Source: an uncultured Bacteroides sp. (GTDB lineage: Bacteria; Bacteroidota; Bacteroidia; Bacteroidales; Bacteroidaceae). Taken from it: a stretch of 64,000 nucleotides of DNA. The notes beneath the pieces were generated by a model. It saw nothing but the letters and a program-made list of their open reading frames with translations. It did not search any database and was not told the origin of the DNA. Shown in pieces: positions 27,101 to 33,594 of this stretch (the first letter of the stretch is position 1; each line of letters begins with the position of its first letter). The stretch lies in assembly GCA_900551445.1 (NCBI GenBank), contig URWA01000011.1, positions 27,151 through 91,150 of the forward strand. Direction: 5' to 3'. The position numbers were made by a program, and so were the translations under genes.

Positions 27101-27672
27101 ATCAGCCGCTCGTCATTCGCTCCATACACGAAGGCAATCTTACGGGATGCAGTCTGTTCCTTCATCTGGAAAGAGAAATCCAAGCGGAACACTGGCAGAT
27201 AAGGGGAATAAAGCACCATGTCCTCGTCATCGCCTCCAATCCAGCGAGCTCCGTGCCATCCATCCGCCTCGTGGTCTGTCAGCAGGCTGGTTTCAAACCA
27301 GGACGTTCCTTCCTGTACCTTTCCCTGATTGTTCCACACCTTCACTTTCCACGAATAACGGGTAGTCGGCTGCAAGGCTTCCCCCTGGTACACCACATGC
27401 TGGGAGACGTCTCCTGCCACCTTCCCGGAATCCCAGACCCGCTTTCCAGCCTCATCCTGCACAATCAGCTGATAGGCTGTCTGACAGAGACCTCTTTCCT
27501 GCGGAGCAGCCGTCAGCTGCCAGCCAAATCTCGGAGCGGGAGTGTCTATGCCAAGAGGCGTCTCGGCCAATTCTACGGTCATCCCCGCCAAAGAAGGAGA
27601 CTCCTTTTTATATGTATTGCTCGACAATATGATTCCCAACAAAATTGCGATAAATAAGTGCTTCCCAACCAT
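24181..27672 (-). CDS. GH78 alpha-L-rhamnosidase
   Basis: 1163-residue secreted enzyme releasing terminal alpha-L-rhamnose from rhamnogalacturonan, arabinogalactan or flavonoid glycosides. The ATG at 27672 (MVGKHLFIAILLGIILSS) gives a signal-anchor/signal peptide; a TTG two codons upstream is a poorer choice. No lipobox cysteine follows. Order: Ig-like N-terminal domain (VELAETPLGIDTPAPRFGWQL), a large beta-sandwich insertion, the Bac_rhamnosid_N domain (ARLYVTSRGIYEMYLNGQRVG), then the (alpha/alpha)6 catalytic domain with DCPQRNERLGWAGD (about 711-725) and ATTIWERLNSY (near 1005), ending in a small beta-sandwich. Supplies rhamnose to the adjacent pathway. A weak promoter is at 27749-27777. 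Confidence 0.93.
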   Translation of the reverse strand: MVGKHLFIAILLGIILSSNTYKKESPSLAGMTVELAETPLGIDTPAPRFGWQLTAAPQERGLCQTAYQLIVQDEAGKRVWDSGKVAGDVSQHVVYQGEALQPTTRYSWKVKVWNNQGKVQEGTSWFETSLLTDHEADGWHGARWIGGDDEDMVLYSPYLPVFRLDFSFQMKEQTASRKIAFVYGANDERLMDANKNLYHLANGKDASYIRVEFDLTPLKGGGNAWIHLYRAGYQPDDKPSVPLKSFLIPNDVLNVGNQYQAHTFSLYSNLGFTVLKKGETRLGEVNVNPLGQGGDFIAFPVVGEVGFALEDVKAFSGVKTDIRNFRSPENRLTSVTLDASRLKGGRKWYVQDPSRNSMPMLRTEFATVANKIRKARLYVTSRGIYEMYLNGQRVGKDYFNPGVTQYNKTHLYQVYDVTQLVRAGKNALGAVLAEGWWSGGATYAGENWNFFGDRQSLLAQLVVTYEDEQQQTVVTSPDTWKYFNQGPVVYGSFFQGEVYDARKEQAIAGWSCPGYEDAAWKPAVEVTLENHVSQVGGGNVPKVNDYSAFHLKAQYGQTVRAIQQLKARSVEEVRPGIFVYDMGQNMVGVPEITLHGMEAGREINLRYAEVKYPDLPRYAGNEGMIMLENIRAAMTQDKYITKGGEETIAPRFTYHGYRYVEITGIDKALPLESVKGTVLSSIDRLASQYETSNEKVNQLWHNIVWSTYANFFSIPTDCPQRNERLGWAGDISVFSRTATYLADVPQFLRRYLQAMRDVQREDGRFPEVAPLGVGFGGLLWGSAGITVPWEVYQQYGDKSLLAEHYAAMGRYIDYILAKTINPEMGILEQEKVWGNLGDWLGPEDNKNDKTLMWEAYFLYDLDIMVKVSKLLGKESEARRYADLYRKRKDFFLRTYVDKATARTISSGADGPEKGKPIDIQTSYVLPLAFGLVPPELREEFVARLSQTVQRENVGDDGKTYPAYSLMTGFIGTSWISKALSDNGYDDVAYKLLQQTTYPSWLYSVEQGATTIWERLNSYTHLDGFGENNRMNSFNHYSFGAVGAWMYAYSLGIMRDENHPGFKHFVLSPRVDPTGQMTFARGHYDSLYGRIESAWEVKDGEVRYSFTVPANTSATLYLPAASADKVTEDGRVLQAGKNGVKKVMTQEGMLRIELGSGTYHFVVK

Positions 27673-27748
27673 AACCAATAGTATTATCTTAGATTCTCAA
27701 CCGAGTTTTCATTGTAATTACAGATTTTAGTTTAACCTAAAGACGACA

Positions 27749-27777
27749 TAAAAGTATTACTTTTAAATCTAACACAA
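27749..27777 (-). promoter_or_regulatory. Likely promoter of the GH78 gene
   Basis: Minus strand TTG (27777-27775), 18-base spacer, TACTTTTA (27756-27749). One mismatch from TAnnTTTG. Leader of about 70 bases. Confidence 0.5.
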
Positions 27778-27806
27778 CATTAAAAAAAGAACTTATCAGT
27801 ATTTTT

Positions 27807-27896
27807 TATGTTTCCCGTGGCAGAAACCTACGTTTTCCCCATAGGAAACATACAGTTCCGTACCGAGAAACGTATGTTTTCCGCAAGGGAAACATA
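27807..27896. repeat. 90-bp array of four overlapping 24-bp hairpins (copy A)
   Basis: Four inverted repeats run head to tail with a 22-bp period, neighbours sharing a TA: 27807-27830, 27829-27852, 27851-27874 and 27873-27896. The consensus is TAYGTTTYC, 5-6 variable bases, then GRAACRTA. Loops differ between units while arms are kept, and the third unit is the most diverged. The array lies upstream of GH78 and 5' of the DUF3836 operon, outside both promoters. A second array of identical length and phase is at 46515-46604. The rest of the 523-bp gap (27897-28056) shows no gene. Confidence 0.85.
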
Positions 27897-28056
27897 AAAC
27901 AGACAAGCCCCTTTTCTCATTAACTCCATGGCATCCTCCAGATTTCTTTCTCCAATATCCAATCCTCCTTTTCATTATACACCAAGAATCCGGTTATCCC
28001 CTTCCTCATCACATTACAGCCGTAAGTCTCTCGATTTTCCCGTAAAAACAGAAAAA

Positions 28057-28149
28057 TTTATCGTTTTTCGATAAAATATTTCTGTTTTTCTTTTGGAGTT
28101 CAAAAATAATACCTACATTTGCATATCGAAAAACGATAAATATTTATCG
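28057..28149 (+). promoter_or_regulatory. Promoter of the DUF3836-CPBP operon flanked by TTATCG/CGATAA palindromes
   Basis: TTTG (28092-28095), 18-base spacer, TACATTTG (28114-28121). Upstream lies a 19-bp palindrome TTTATCG-TTTTT-CGATAAA (28057-28075). Directly after the -7 box lie TATCG-AAAAA-CGATA (28124-28138) and CGATAAATATTTATCG (28134-28149), which overlap each other and the predicted start of transcription near 28128. The half-site CGATAA therefore occurs repeatedly on both sides of the promoter, as expected for repressor operators. The likely ligand is the Cro-type regulator at the end of the same operon (30496-30705). Confidence 0.75.
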
Positions 28150-28195
28150 AATACAAACGACACACACTATTATTTACACACAAACACGTACAGTT

Positions 28196-28516
28196 ATGAA
28201 AAAGACATTCACAAAAAAGACACTGGCAGCAGGAATCGCCGCTGCACTGATGACATTGACAGCCACACACGCAAACGCAAAAGGAACCTTCATTTACGGA
28301 CAGAACCACCAAAGCTTGACGGTATCTACCCTGAATGAAGACGGCAAAACGCTCACTCCCAAGTGGAAGTACGAATACCGGTACGACACACTGGGAATCC
28401 TGACCGAGAAAAAGGCTTACCGCTGGGATGCGGACCGAAAAACCTGGAATCCGGCTTATCTGCTGACCTGGGGCACTGAAGGTCCGGCTCTTCAAAAGCT
28501 TTCAACGAACAAATGA
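28196..28516 (+). CDS. Small secreted DUF3836 protein
   Basis: 106 residues with a signal peptide (cleavage after HANA, about residue 28), leaving a mature protein of about 78 residues. The mature part has SLTVSTLNEDGKTLTPKWKYEYRYDTLGILTEKKAYRWD, a repeat-like beta-hairpin pattern characteristic of DUF3836, a family of small exported Bacteroides proteins of unknown role. First gene of a five-gene operon, with a leader of about 65 bases. Its stop overlaps the start of the membrane protease gene (ATGA), so translation is coupled. An exported substrate or signal for the neighbouring protease is possible but unproved. Confidence 0.8.
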   Translation: MKKTFTKKTLAAGIAAALMTLTATHANAKGTFIYGQNHQSLTVSTLNEDGKTLTPKWKYEYRYDTLGILTEKKAYRWDADRKTWNPAYLLTWGTEGPALQKLSTNK

Positions 28517-29412
28517 ACAAACTTTTTAAAACGTACACAATTATGGGACGCACCATCAAATTATTACTGTATTTCTTTGCCTACCAACTGGCTTTCATGG
28601 GGGTAGCCATCTGTGGATACATGTGGTATCGCCACACCTTCGAATTACCGAAGACCCTCGACACTCTTTATACAAACCTGATCATGCTGGCGCAGGTACT
28701 CTCCACCGCTGCGATAGGTATCCATCTGCTGGCAGGTAAATATGTGGGACTGGACCGGAAGACTTGGGGATATCACTGCTCACCCAAACTGTTGGTCACT
28801 TCGGCGGTATTTATTTTAGCAATGGGCTTATGGACCAACTACTTCAACGAACTGGCCGACCTGCCCAACAATATGGAGGCTGCCTTTGACATGATGATGC
28901 ATCATCCCTTAGGTATCGTGGCCATCGTCATCATGGCTCCCCTCGTAGAGGAACTGCTGTTCCGCGGCGCCATTCAGGGACATCTGCTCCGCAAATGGAA
29001 ACATCCGGCAGGGGCCATCGTACTTTCCTCTCTGATTTTCGGACTGGTACACGGCAACTGGGTACAGGCGCCTTTCGCCTTTGTCACCGGACTGGCGCTG
29101 GGATGGATGTACTACCGCACGGGGAGTCTGTTACCCGGCATCCTGATGCACTTTGTCAATAACAGTGCGGCTGTGATTGCTTTCTTATCGGCAGACGACC
29201 CGAATGCGACCATGGTTTCTACTTACGGAGCCACCGGAGCGGCACTCATGGCAGCCGGAGGATTTGTCCTCACCATCCTCTGCGTACTGTTCATCCAAAA
29301 GAAGCTGGTTCCGCAACCGGCTTCCTGGCATCAGCCTGCCCAGGCAGAAACGATTGAAATAGAAGACCAGACATTATCCACACAAACACATTCACATAAT
29401 GAAAACATTTAA
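28513..29412 (+). CDS. CPBP-family intramembrane glutamic protease
   Basis: 299 residues, about eight membrane segments. CPBP (Abi, Rce1-like) signature: EELLFRGA (Glu146, Glu147, Arg151), FGLVHGN (His180) and HFVNNS (His213, Asn217), which are the catalytic glutamate and metal/oxyanion residues of the family. The C-terminal 35 residues are soluble and polar (PASWHQPAQAETIEIEDQ). Bacterial members have roles in bacteriocin immunity, peptide maturation and membrane-protein proteolysis. The ATG at 28513 overlaps the previous stop; an internal ATG at 28543 is the alternative start. Overlaps the next gene by 14 bases. Confidence 0.88.
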   Translation: MNKLFKTYTIMGRTIKLLLYFFAYQLAFMGVAICGYMWYRHTFELPKTLDTLYTNLIMLAQVLSTAAIGIHLLAGKYVGLDRKTWGYHCSPKLLVTSAVFILAMGLWTNYFNELADLPNNMEAAFDMMMHHPLGIVAIVIMAPLVEELLFRGAIQGHLLRKWKHPAGAIVLSSLIFGLVHGNWVQAPFAFVTGLALGWMYYRTGSLLPGILMHFVNNSAAVIAFLSADDPNATMVSTYGATGAALMAAGGFVLTILCVLFIQKKLVPQPASWHQPAQAETIEIEDQTLSTQTHSHNENI

Positions 29413-30013
29413 AATCATTGCATTAATCGCCCTCCTTGGCATCTTGTTCGAATCGATAGGAGGGTTCATCGACGGCTGGAACGAACCCGACCAACTGGCT
29501 CCCATTCGCATAGAACGTACCCATCCCGCTTTCGACAAAGTGACTGCGGTGACCTTTGATGTACTGCCACAGTCAGCCCAACAAGTAGCCAATCTGCAAA
29601 CCGGCACTCGTGTACCGGCCGGATTCATACAATGCCATGCATATATCACTCCCAGTGGTCTTACGACTTTCGCTTATGTGCTGCTGGCAATTACGGGATT
29701 GTTTACCCTATATGGATTCTACAGCCTCATCCGCTTGTTTATCTCTGTCATCCGTAAAGAGATATTCACACCCACCAATATCCGGCGCATCCGATGGGGA
29801 GTCTACACTCCTACCGCCTACACTTTGGCCAAATATTTCCAGTCGTGGTGTGAATCTCACGATGCCATGACTCAACTCACCGTTCCGGGATATGTCATTC
29901 AGCCTGCTTCTCCCTTTGAATTCAGCTGGATGAGCCTCATACTCCTGATACTTCTCACGGAGGTCTTCGTAGTTGCCGTACGTTTGAAACAAGAAAACGA
30001 TTTGACGATTTAA
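29399..30013 (+). CDS. DUF2975 membrane protein, first copy
   Basis: 204 residues. One N-terminal membrane segment, a soluble loop of about 65 residues (FIDGWNEPDQLAPIRIERTH to ITPSG), then two membrane segments around 85-115 and a final one near 180-195. It ends in VRLKQENDLTI, the DUF2975 signature terminus. DUF2975 proteins are found beside YozG-like Cro regulators in many Firmicutes and Bacteroidota; their function is unknown. The long extracytoplasmic loop is absent from the second copy. It overlaps the protease gene by 14 bases. Confidence 0.8.
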   Translation: MKTFKIIALIALLGILFESIGGFIDGWNEPDQLAPIRIERTHPAFDKVTAVTFDVLPQSAQQVANLQTGTRVPAGFIQCHAYITPSGLTTFAYVLLAITGLFTLYGFYSLIRLFISVIRKEIFTPTNIRRIRWGVYTPTAYTLAKYFQSWCESHDAMTQLTVPGYVIQPASPFEFSWMSLILLILLTEVFVVAVRLKQENDLTI

Positions 30014-30028
30014 TTAAACACACGAACA

Positions 30029-30481
30029 ATGAAAGCCCAATCCTACAAACGCCTGATGCAATACTGCGACTTTATTTCGGTACTCAGCCTTTTTGCATCC
30101 ATTGCTTACGGCTTTAGCCAGATAGTGCCTCTCTGTTATGAAATGGGGAAAAACGACAGCGATACTTTTATATGGGAAGCGTTGGTACAAGCCATTGAGT
30201 GTTACGCCATTTTCTTTATCGGCCTGCTGGCCTATTTCATGGCACGCAACGTGAAAAAAGGAAAAGTATTCTGCCGCGTCAACCAACGGATTTTATCGGC
30301 CATCGGAATTTCCACAATGCTTTCGGGGGTGCTGATGAATGTCATCGTCAATCTCACCCCAATAGACACATTCCATCAGAGCAGCATCCTGCTGATTGTG
30401 ATAGGAGCCGTTTTCGTGCTGGTCTCCTTGCTGTTTGAGATAGGTATCCAGATACAGGAAGAACAAGATTTGACTATTTAA
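30029..30481 (+). CDS. DUF2975 membrane protein, second copy
   Basis: 150 residues with four predicted membrane segments (about 18-36, 56-76, 98-118, 124-142), ending in IQIQEEQDLTI, which parallels the end of the preceding protein. FARNVKKGKVFCRVNQRILSAIG-type loop (RNVKKGKVF...NQRIL) is the DUF2975 core. Probably a diverged tandem duplicate of the upstream gene or a two-component complex with it. 15 bases separate each neighbour. No enzymatic motif seen. Confidence 0.82.
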   Translation: MKAQSYKRLMQYCDFISVLSLFASIAYGFSQIVPLCYEMGKNDSDTFIWEALVQAIECYAIFFIGLLAYFMARNVKKGKVFCRVNQRILSAIGISTMLSGVLMNVIVNLTPIDTFHQSSILLIVIGAVFVLVSLLFEIGIQIQEEQDLTI

Positions 30482-30495
30482 CCCAACTACTAACT

Positions 30496-30705
30496 ATGCC
30501 GATTATCGTAAATCTCGATGTGATGATGGCGAAACGGAAAGTTTCGCTGGGAGAGCTTGCCGAACGGATTGACCTGACACCGGCAAATCTCTCCATTCTG
30601 AAAACAGGAAAGGCCAAGGCCATACGCTTCTCTACCCTGGAGGCCATCTGTAAGGAACTGGACTGCCAGCCGGGGGACATACTGGAATATCGGGCGGAAG
30701 AATAG
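30496..30705 (+). CDS. Cro/C1-type (YozG-like) helix-turn-helix regulator
   Basis: 69 residues, almost all DNA-binding domain. VSLGELAERIDLTPANLSILKTGK is the helix-turn-helix, and RFSTLEAICKELDCQPGDILEY is the characteristic YozG-type C-terminal part. Last gene of the operon, 15 bases after DUF2975. DUF2975 plus YozG-like regulator is a recurrent pair. The palindromes around the operon promoter (28057-28149) are the natural candidate operators, so I expect autoregulation; whether the membrane proteins control its activity is not shown by sequence. Confidence 0.85.
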   Translation: MPIIVNLDVMMAKRKVSLGELAERIDLTPANLSILKTGKAKAIRFSTLEAICKELDCQPGDILEYRAEE

Positions 30706-30735
30706 AAAGACAACAAATGTATACACAAAAAACAG

Positions 30736-30916
30736 GAGGGTGTGTCAAAACTCATTTTTTGAAAATATGAACTTGTAATTTGAAATTTGAGCATCCTAAA
30801 AGACTAAAGAAAGGGTCGTATCATTACTCAATACAGAGTTTGATACGACCCTTTTAAATATTATAGTTATAATCTGTAACTTTGAAGAGTAGTCATTTTA
30901 GTTTTGACACACCCTC
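30736..30916. mobile_element. 181-bp MITE-like element with perfect 17-bp terminal inverted repeats
   Basis: Ends are GAGGGTGTGTCAAAACT (30736-30752) and its exact inverse (30900-30916). The inside is AT-rich with no open frame and a strong hairpin (30810-30854). Terminal sequences of the GGGTGTGTCAAAAC type occur on Bacteroides insertion sequences, so this is probably a non-autonomous derivative. I see no clear target duplication. It sits between the convergent regulator and ROK genes, 30 and 18 bases from their stops, and likely now serves as their terminator. Confidence 0.8.
30810..30854. terminator. Long hairpin inside the MITE, probable bidirectional terminator
   Basis: 14-bp perfect stem (30810-30823 with 30841-30854), 17-base loop, short T run on the + strand. 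Located between two convergent genes that have no other visible terminator. Confidence 0.6.
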
Positions 30917-30934
30917 TCACCTATTTTCTATGAT

Positions 30935-32143
30935 TTACCATTCAAACAATTTGCTTCTAGACAGCAGACAAGCACCTACCACTCCTGCTTTTGCCTGTAG
31001 CTTCGACAATACCACCGCGGAATCCTTGCTTACCAGATTCAAGGAGTATTTGCGGATGGCGGTCTTGATGGGTTGCAAGATATAATCTTCCGTCAAGGCC
31101 AGCGTTCCGCCGATGACCACCAGTTCCGGATTGAACAGGTTAATCAGCCCTGCAAGATAACGCCCCAGCTTACGCCCGATTTCTTCCACCAGTTCAATGC
31201 ACAGGATATCTTCTTTATTGGTGGCTTCCACAATCTCTTCCAAGGTAAGCGGAGAATCCCCCGAAAGAATTCGCTTGGAAAGAATGGACGTCTGTCCGTT
31301 CTTTACCCGCTCACAAAGAATCCGATGCAGAGCCGAACCGGAAACCTCGGTTTCCAGACATCCTTTTTTTCCGCAACGGCAGATGATTTCATTGTCGAAC
31401 ACATTGAAATGACCGAATTCTCCCGAAAAACCCGAACGACCCGTATAGATCTTCCCGTCAATGATAAAGGCAGAACCAAGTCCCCAGCTGAGATTGATGA
31501 ACACCACATCTTTTTCTCCTTTGACCACTCCTTTCAGCAATTCGCCATAGGCCATGGCACGGGTATCGTTATCGATGCTCACCGGAATACCGATTTTTTC
31601 AGTCAAAATTTCGGCCAGCGGGCGTTCCTCAAAGTTAAACATACTGAAGCTATAGCCTTCTTCCGGATTCACACGGCCCGAAATGTTGACTCCTACCTGA
31701 AGAATCTTTTCTTTGACATTCTTATGTTTCTCGATGAAAGTACAAATATGCTGAATCAGCAAATCCAGACTTTCCAGTGTATTGTCAAGATGACATTCTA
31801 TTCCCATCTGAATATCTACCATATCACCCGTAAAATTCATCAGGCCGATATTCAGGCAAAACGCCTTGATATCCACTCCCACCATATAGGCAGCATCCGG
31901 ATTCAGTCCATAGAGATTAGGGGGTCTTCCCTCACTGGTCTCTTGCTTACCATAATTGATGATGTATCCTTCTTCCACCAGTTCCATCACAAACTTGGTG
32001 ACAGTCGGAATACTCAAGTCTATGTCTTTTGCCAAATCAGGAATGGTGGACGAATGATTGTGCATCAAATAGGTAATTATCCGCTTTTGAGTAAGCATAT
32101 TTTTCGTGCTATTTCCTAGACCTTCGATTAACTTGTGTACCAT
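30935..32143 (-). CDS. ROK-family transcriptional regulator of sialic acid genes (NanR-type)
   Basis: 402 residues. N-terminal winged helix-turn-helix (STIPDLAKDIDLSIPTVTKFVMELVEEG, about 32-60), then the ROK sugar-binding domain with VGVDIKAF, FINLSWGLGSAFI, GFSGEFGHFNV and the zinc-binding cluster CRCGKKGCLE. The catalytic ROK-kinase glucose motif is modified, as in regulators. It lies divergent to the sialic acid operon and is the expected repressor, responding to sialic acid or an amino sugar from it. B. fragilis nan genes are also controlled by a regulator of this family. Candidate operator at 32179-32218. Confidence 0.88.
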   Translation of the reverse strand: MVHKLIEGLGNSTKNMLTQKRIITYLMHNHSSTIPDLAKDIDLSIPTVTKFVMELVEEGYIINYGKQETSEGRPPNLYGLNPDAAYMVGVDIKAFCLNIGLMNFTGDMVDIQMGIECHLDNTLESLDLLIQHICTFIEKHKNVKEKILQVGVNISGRVNPEEGYSFSMFNFEERPLAEILTEKIGIPVSIDNDTRAMAYGELLKGVVKGEKDVVFINLSWGLGSAFIIDGKIYTGRSGFSGEFGHFNVFDNEIICRCGKKGCLETEVSGSALHRILCERVKNGQTSILSKRILSGDSPLTLEEIVEATNKEDILCIELVEEIGRKLGRYLAGLINLFNPELVVIGGTLALTEDYILQPIKTAIRKYSLNLVSKDSAVVLSKLQAKAGVVGACLLSRSKLFEW

Positions 32144-32178
32144 AATATTATAACCATACTTTAGTTAAACCCACAATA

Positions 32179-32218
32179 ACTGGCTAAAATAACAGGCTCA
32201 TATTATTTTAATGCCAGT
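32179..32218. promoter_or_regulatory. Candidate operator of the ROK regulator
   Basis: Imperfect 40-bp dyad: ACTGGC-T-AAAATAA (32179-32192) against TTATTTTAAT-GCCAGT (32203-32218). It lies 36-75 bases before the ROK start codon in the divergent region. A TACTTTAG sequence occurs at 32157-32164 and again at 32381-32388 just before nanM; the latter is a near-match to the -7 box. The remaining 275-bp gap is AT-rich with no gene. Confidence 0.55.
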
Positions 32219-32418
32219 GTCCCATAAGGCAGTCCTACTTATTAAAATGACTTACCCGACAAACCGATGGCTAAGATAATAAATTTATTGATATAAAACA
32301 ATAAAAGCAAAATATTAATTATATATAGCAAAAGTCAAGAAAAATCTTCATTAAATCATGGATAACTTAAATATTATGCGTACTTTAGCTGAAAGAAATC
32401 CCATCCTTCCTTAACCTA

Positions 32419-33522
32419 ATGACAATACGTATGAAAAAACGACTCCTGACGTGGGGAATTCTTGTATTCCAATATGTGCTATCTCTGGCACAATCCGTAC
32501 CCGACTATCCGATTACACAAGGTGTATCTGCTCCTTTTGCGGGCTTTATAAAAGACTGGCTGGTAGTGGGTGGAGGGTGCAACTTCCCCTTCAAGCCTGC
32601 TGCCGAAGGAGGAGAAAAAGTGTATTACGACCAATGTTATGCGTTAAACGTCCGGACCGAATCTCCACAATGGATATCACTTCCTTCACTTCCCTGCCCG
32701 GTGGCATACGGCTGTGCCGTAGAAACACCGGAGGGCCTGGTCTGCATCGGAGGAGCCAATGCGGATTCCTGCCTGACCCGTGTATTCCGGATTCAAGCTG
32801 CCGATTCTCCACAAAAGTTTTCTATCCAGGCACTTCCTTCACTGCCCGAAACTATAGACAACGCTGCGGCTACCTTTCTCAACGGGTGCATTTACCTCAC
32901 TGGAGGAAACCAGCCACACGGACAGAACGCACTGTACAAACTGGACTTGAATATAGACCATGCGTGGCAAAAACTGACAGCCTATCCTGGACCTCAACGC
33001 GTACAGCCGATTCTGATGAATGACGGTCACAAACTTTATTTAATAGGTGGATACCAGGCAGCGTCGAAGGCTTCGGAAAGCATACTTTCACACGACATCT
33101 TATGCTATCTCCCCGAAACCGACCGCTGGGAATACGAATCAGACATACCCTTGGAAGAGAATGGGGAGAAACGCTGTATGGCCGGAGGGAGCGGTGCCCA
33201 AACCTCCACACATCTCATCCTTACCGGAGGAGTCAACTACGGCATTTTTAAAAAGGCCCTGGACGGAAAAGCAGGAAAAGACTATCTCACACACGAGCCA
33301 TCCTGGTATCGGTTCAACGATGATCTCCTCTGTTTTGACTTCACACATAAAAAATGGACCCAGCATCCCAACATCCCGGGTATGGCACGGGCCGGAGGCA
33401 TTCTCCTGCTACATCGTCATTGTTTATACATGGTATGCGGAGAAATAAAACCCGGCGTACGAACCCCACAAATTACAGTTTATCCGCTTAAAAAAGAAGT
33501 ATATTTTCAAAATAACCCCTAA
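32419..33522 (+). CDS. nanM: Kelch-repeat N-acetylneuraminate epimerase (NanM-like)
   Basis: 367 residues (363 if the second ATG at 32431 is used), exported: MKKRLLTWGILVFQYVLSLAQS is the signal peptide. The rest is a six-bladed kelch propeller: WLVVGGGCNFPF, VCIGGANADSC, IYLTGGNQPHGQ, LYLIGGYQAAS, LILTGGVNYGIF, YMVCGE. NanM converts alpha- to beta-sialic acid in the periplasm, which speeds uptake. The kelch architecture and first position in a sialic acid operon support this; kelch folds alone are not diagnostic. Confidence 0.82.
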   Translation: MTIRMKKRLLTWGILVFQYVLSLAQSVPDYPITQGVSAPFAGFIKDWLVVGGGCNFPFKPAAEGGEKVYYDQCYALNVRTESPQWISLPSLPCPVAYGCAVETPEGLVCIGGANADSCLTRVFRIQAADSPQKFSIQALPSLPETIDNAAATFLNGCIYLTGGNQPHGQNALYKLDLNIDHAWQKLTAYPGPQRVQPILMNDGHKLYLIGGYQAASKASESILSHDILCYLPETDRWEYESDIPLEENGEKRCMAGGSGAQTSTHLILTGGVNYGIFKKALDGKAGKDYLTHEPSWYRFNDDLLCFDFTHKKWTQHPNIPGMARAGGILLLHRHCLYMVCGEIKPGVRTPQITVYPLKKEVYFQNNP

Positions 33523-33527
33523 AAACC

Positions 33528-33557
33528 TTGTAGTATAAAAATATATCGCTACTTTTG
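33528..33557 (+). promoter_or_regulatory. Internal promoter before the sialic acid lyase gene
   Basis: TTG (33528-33530), 19-base spacer, TACTTTTG (33550-33557): full consensus. It lies in the 72-base gap after nanM and gives a leader of about 30 bases, so the lyase and downstream genes can be expressed apart from nanM. Confidence 0.75.
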
Positions 33558-33594
33558 CCGATATTAAATAAATCAATTTATTAAATATAATATT

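Noticed and set aside
27807..27896. CRISPR array
   Set aside because: Spaced repeats were considered, but units are palindromic, overlap each other and have no spacers, and no cas gene is in the window.
30736..30916. Intact insertion sequence
   Set aside because: Only 181 bp between perfect ends and no transposase frame, so it is listed as a non-autonomous element.
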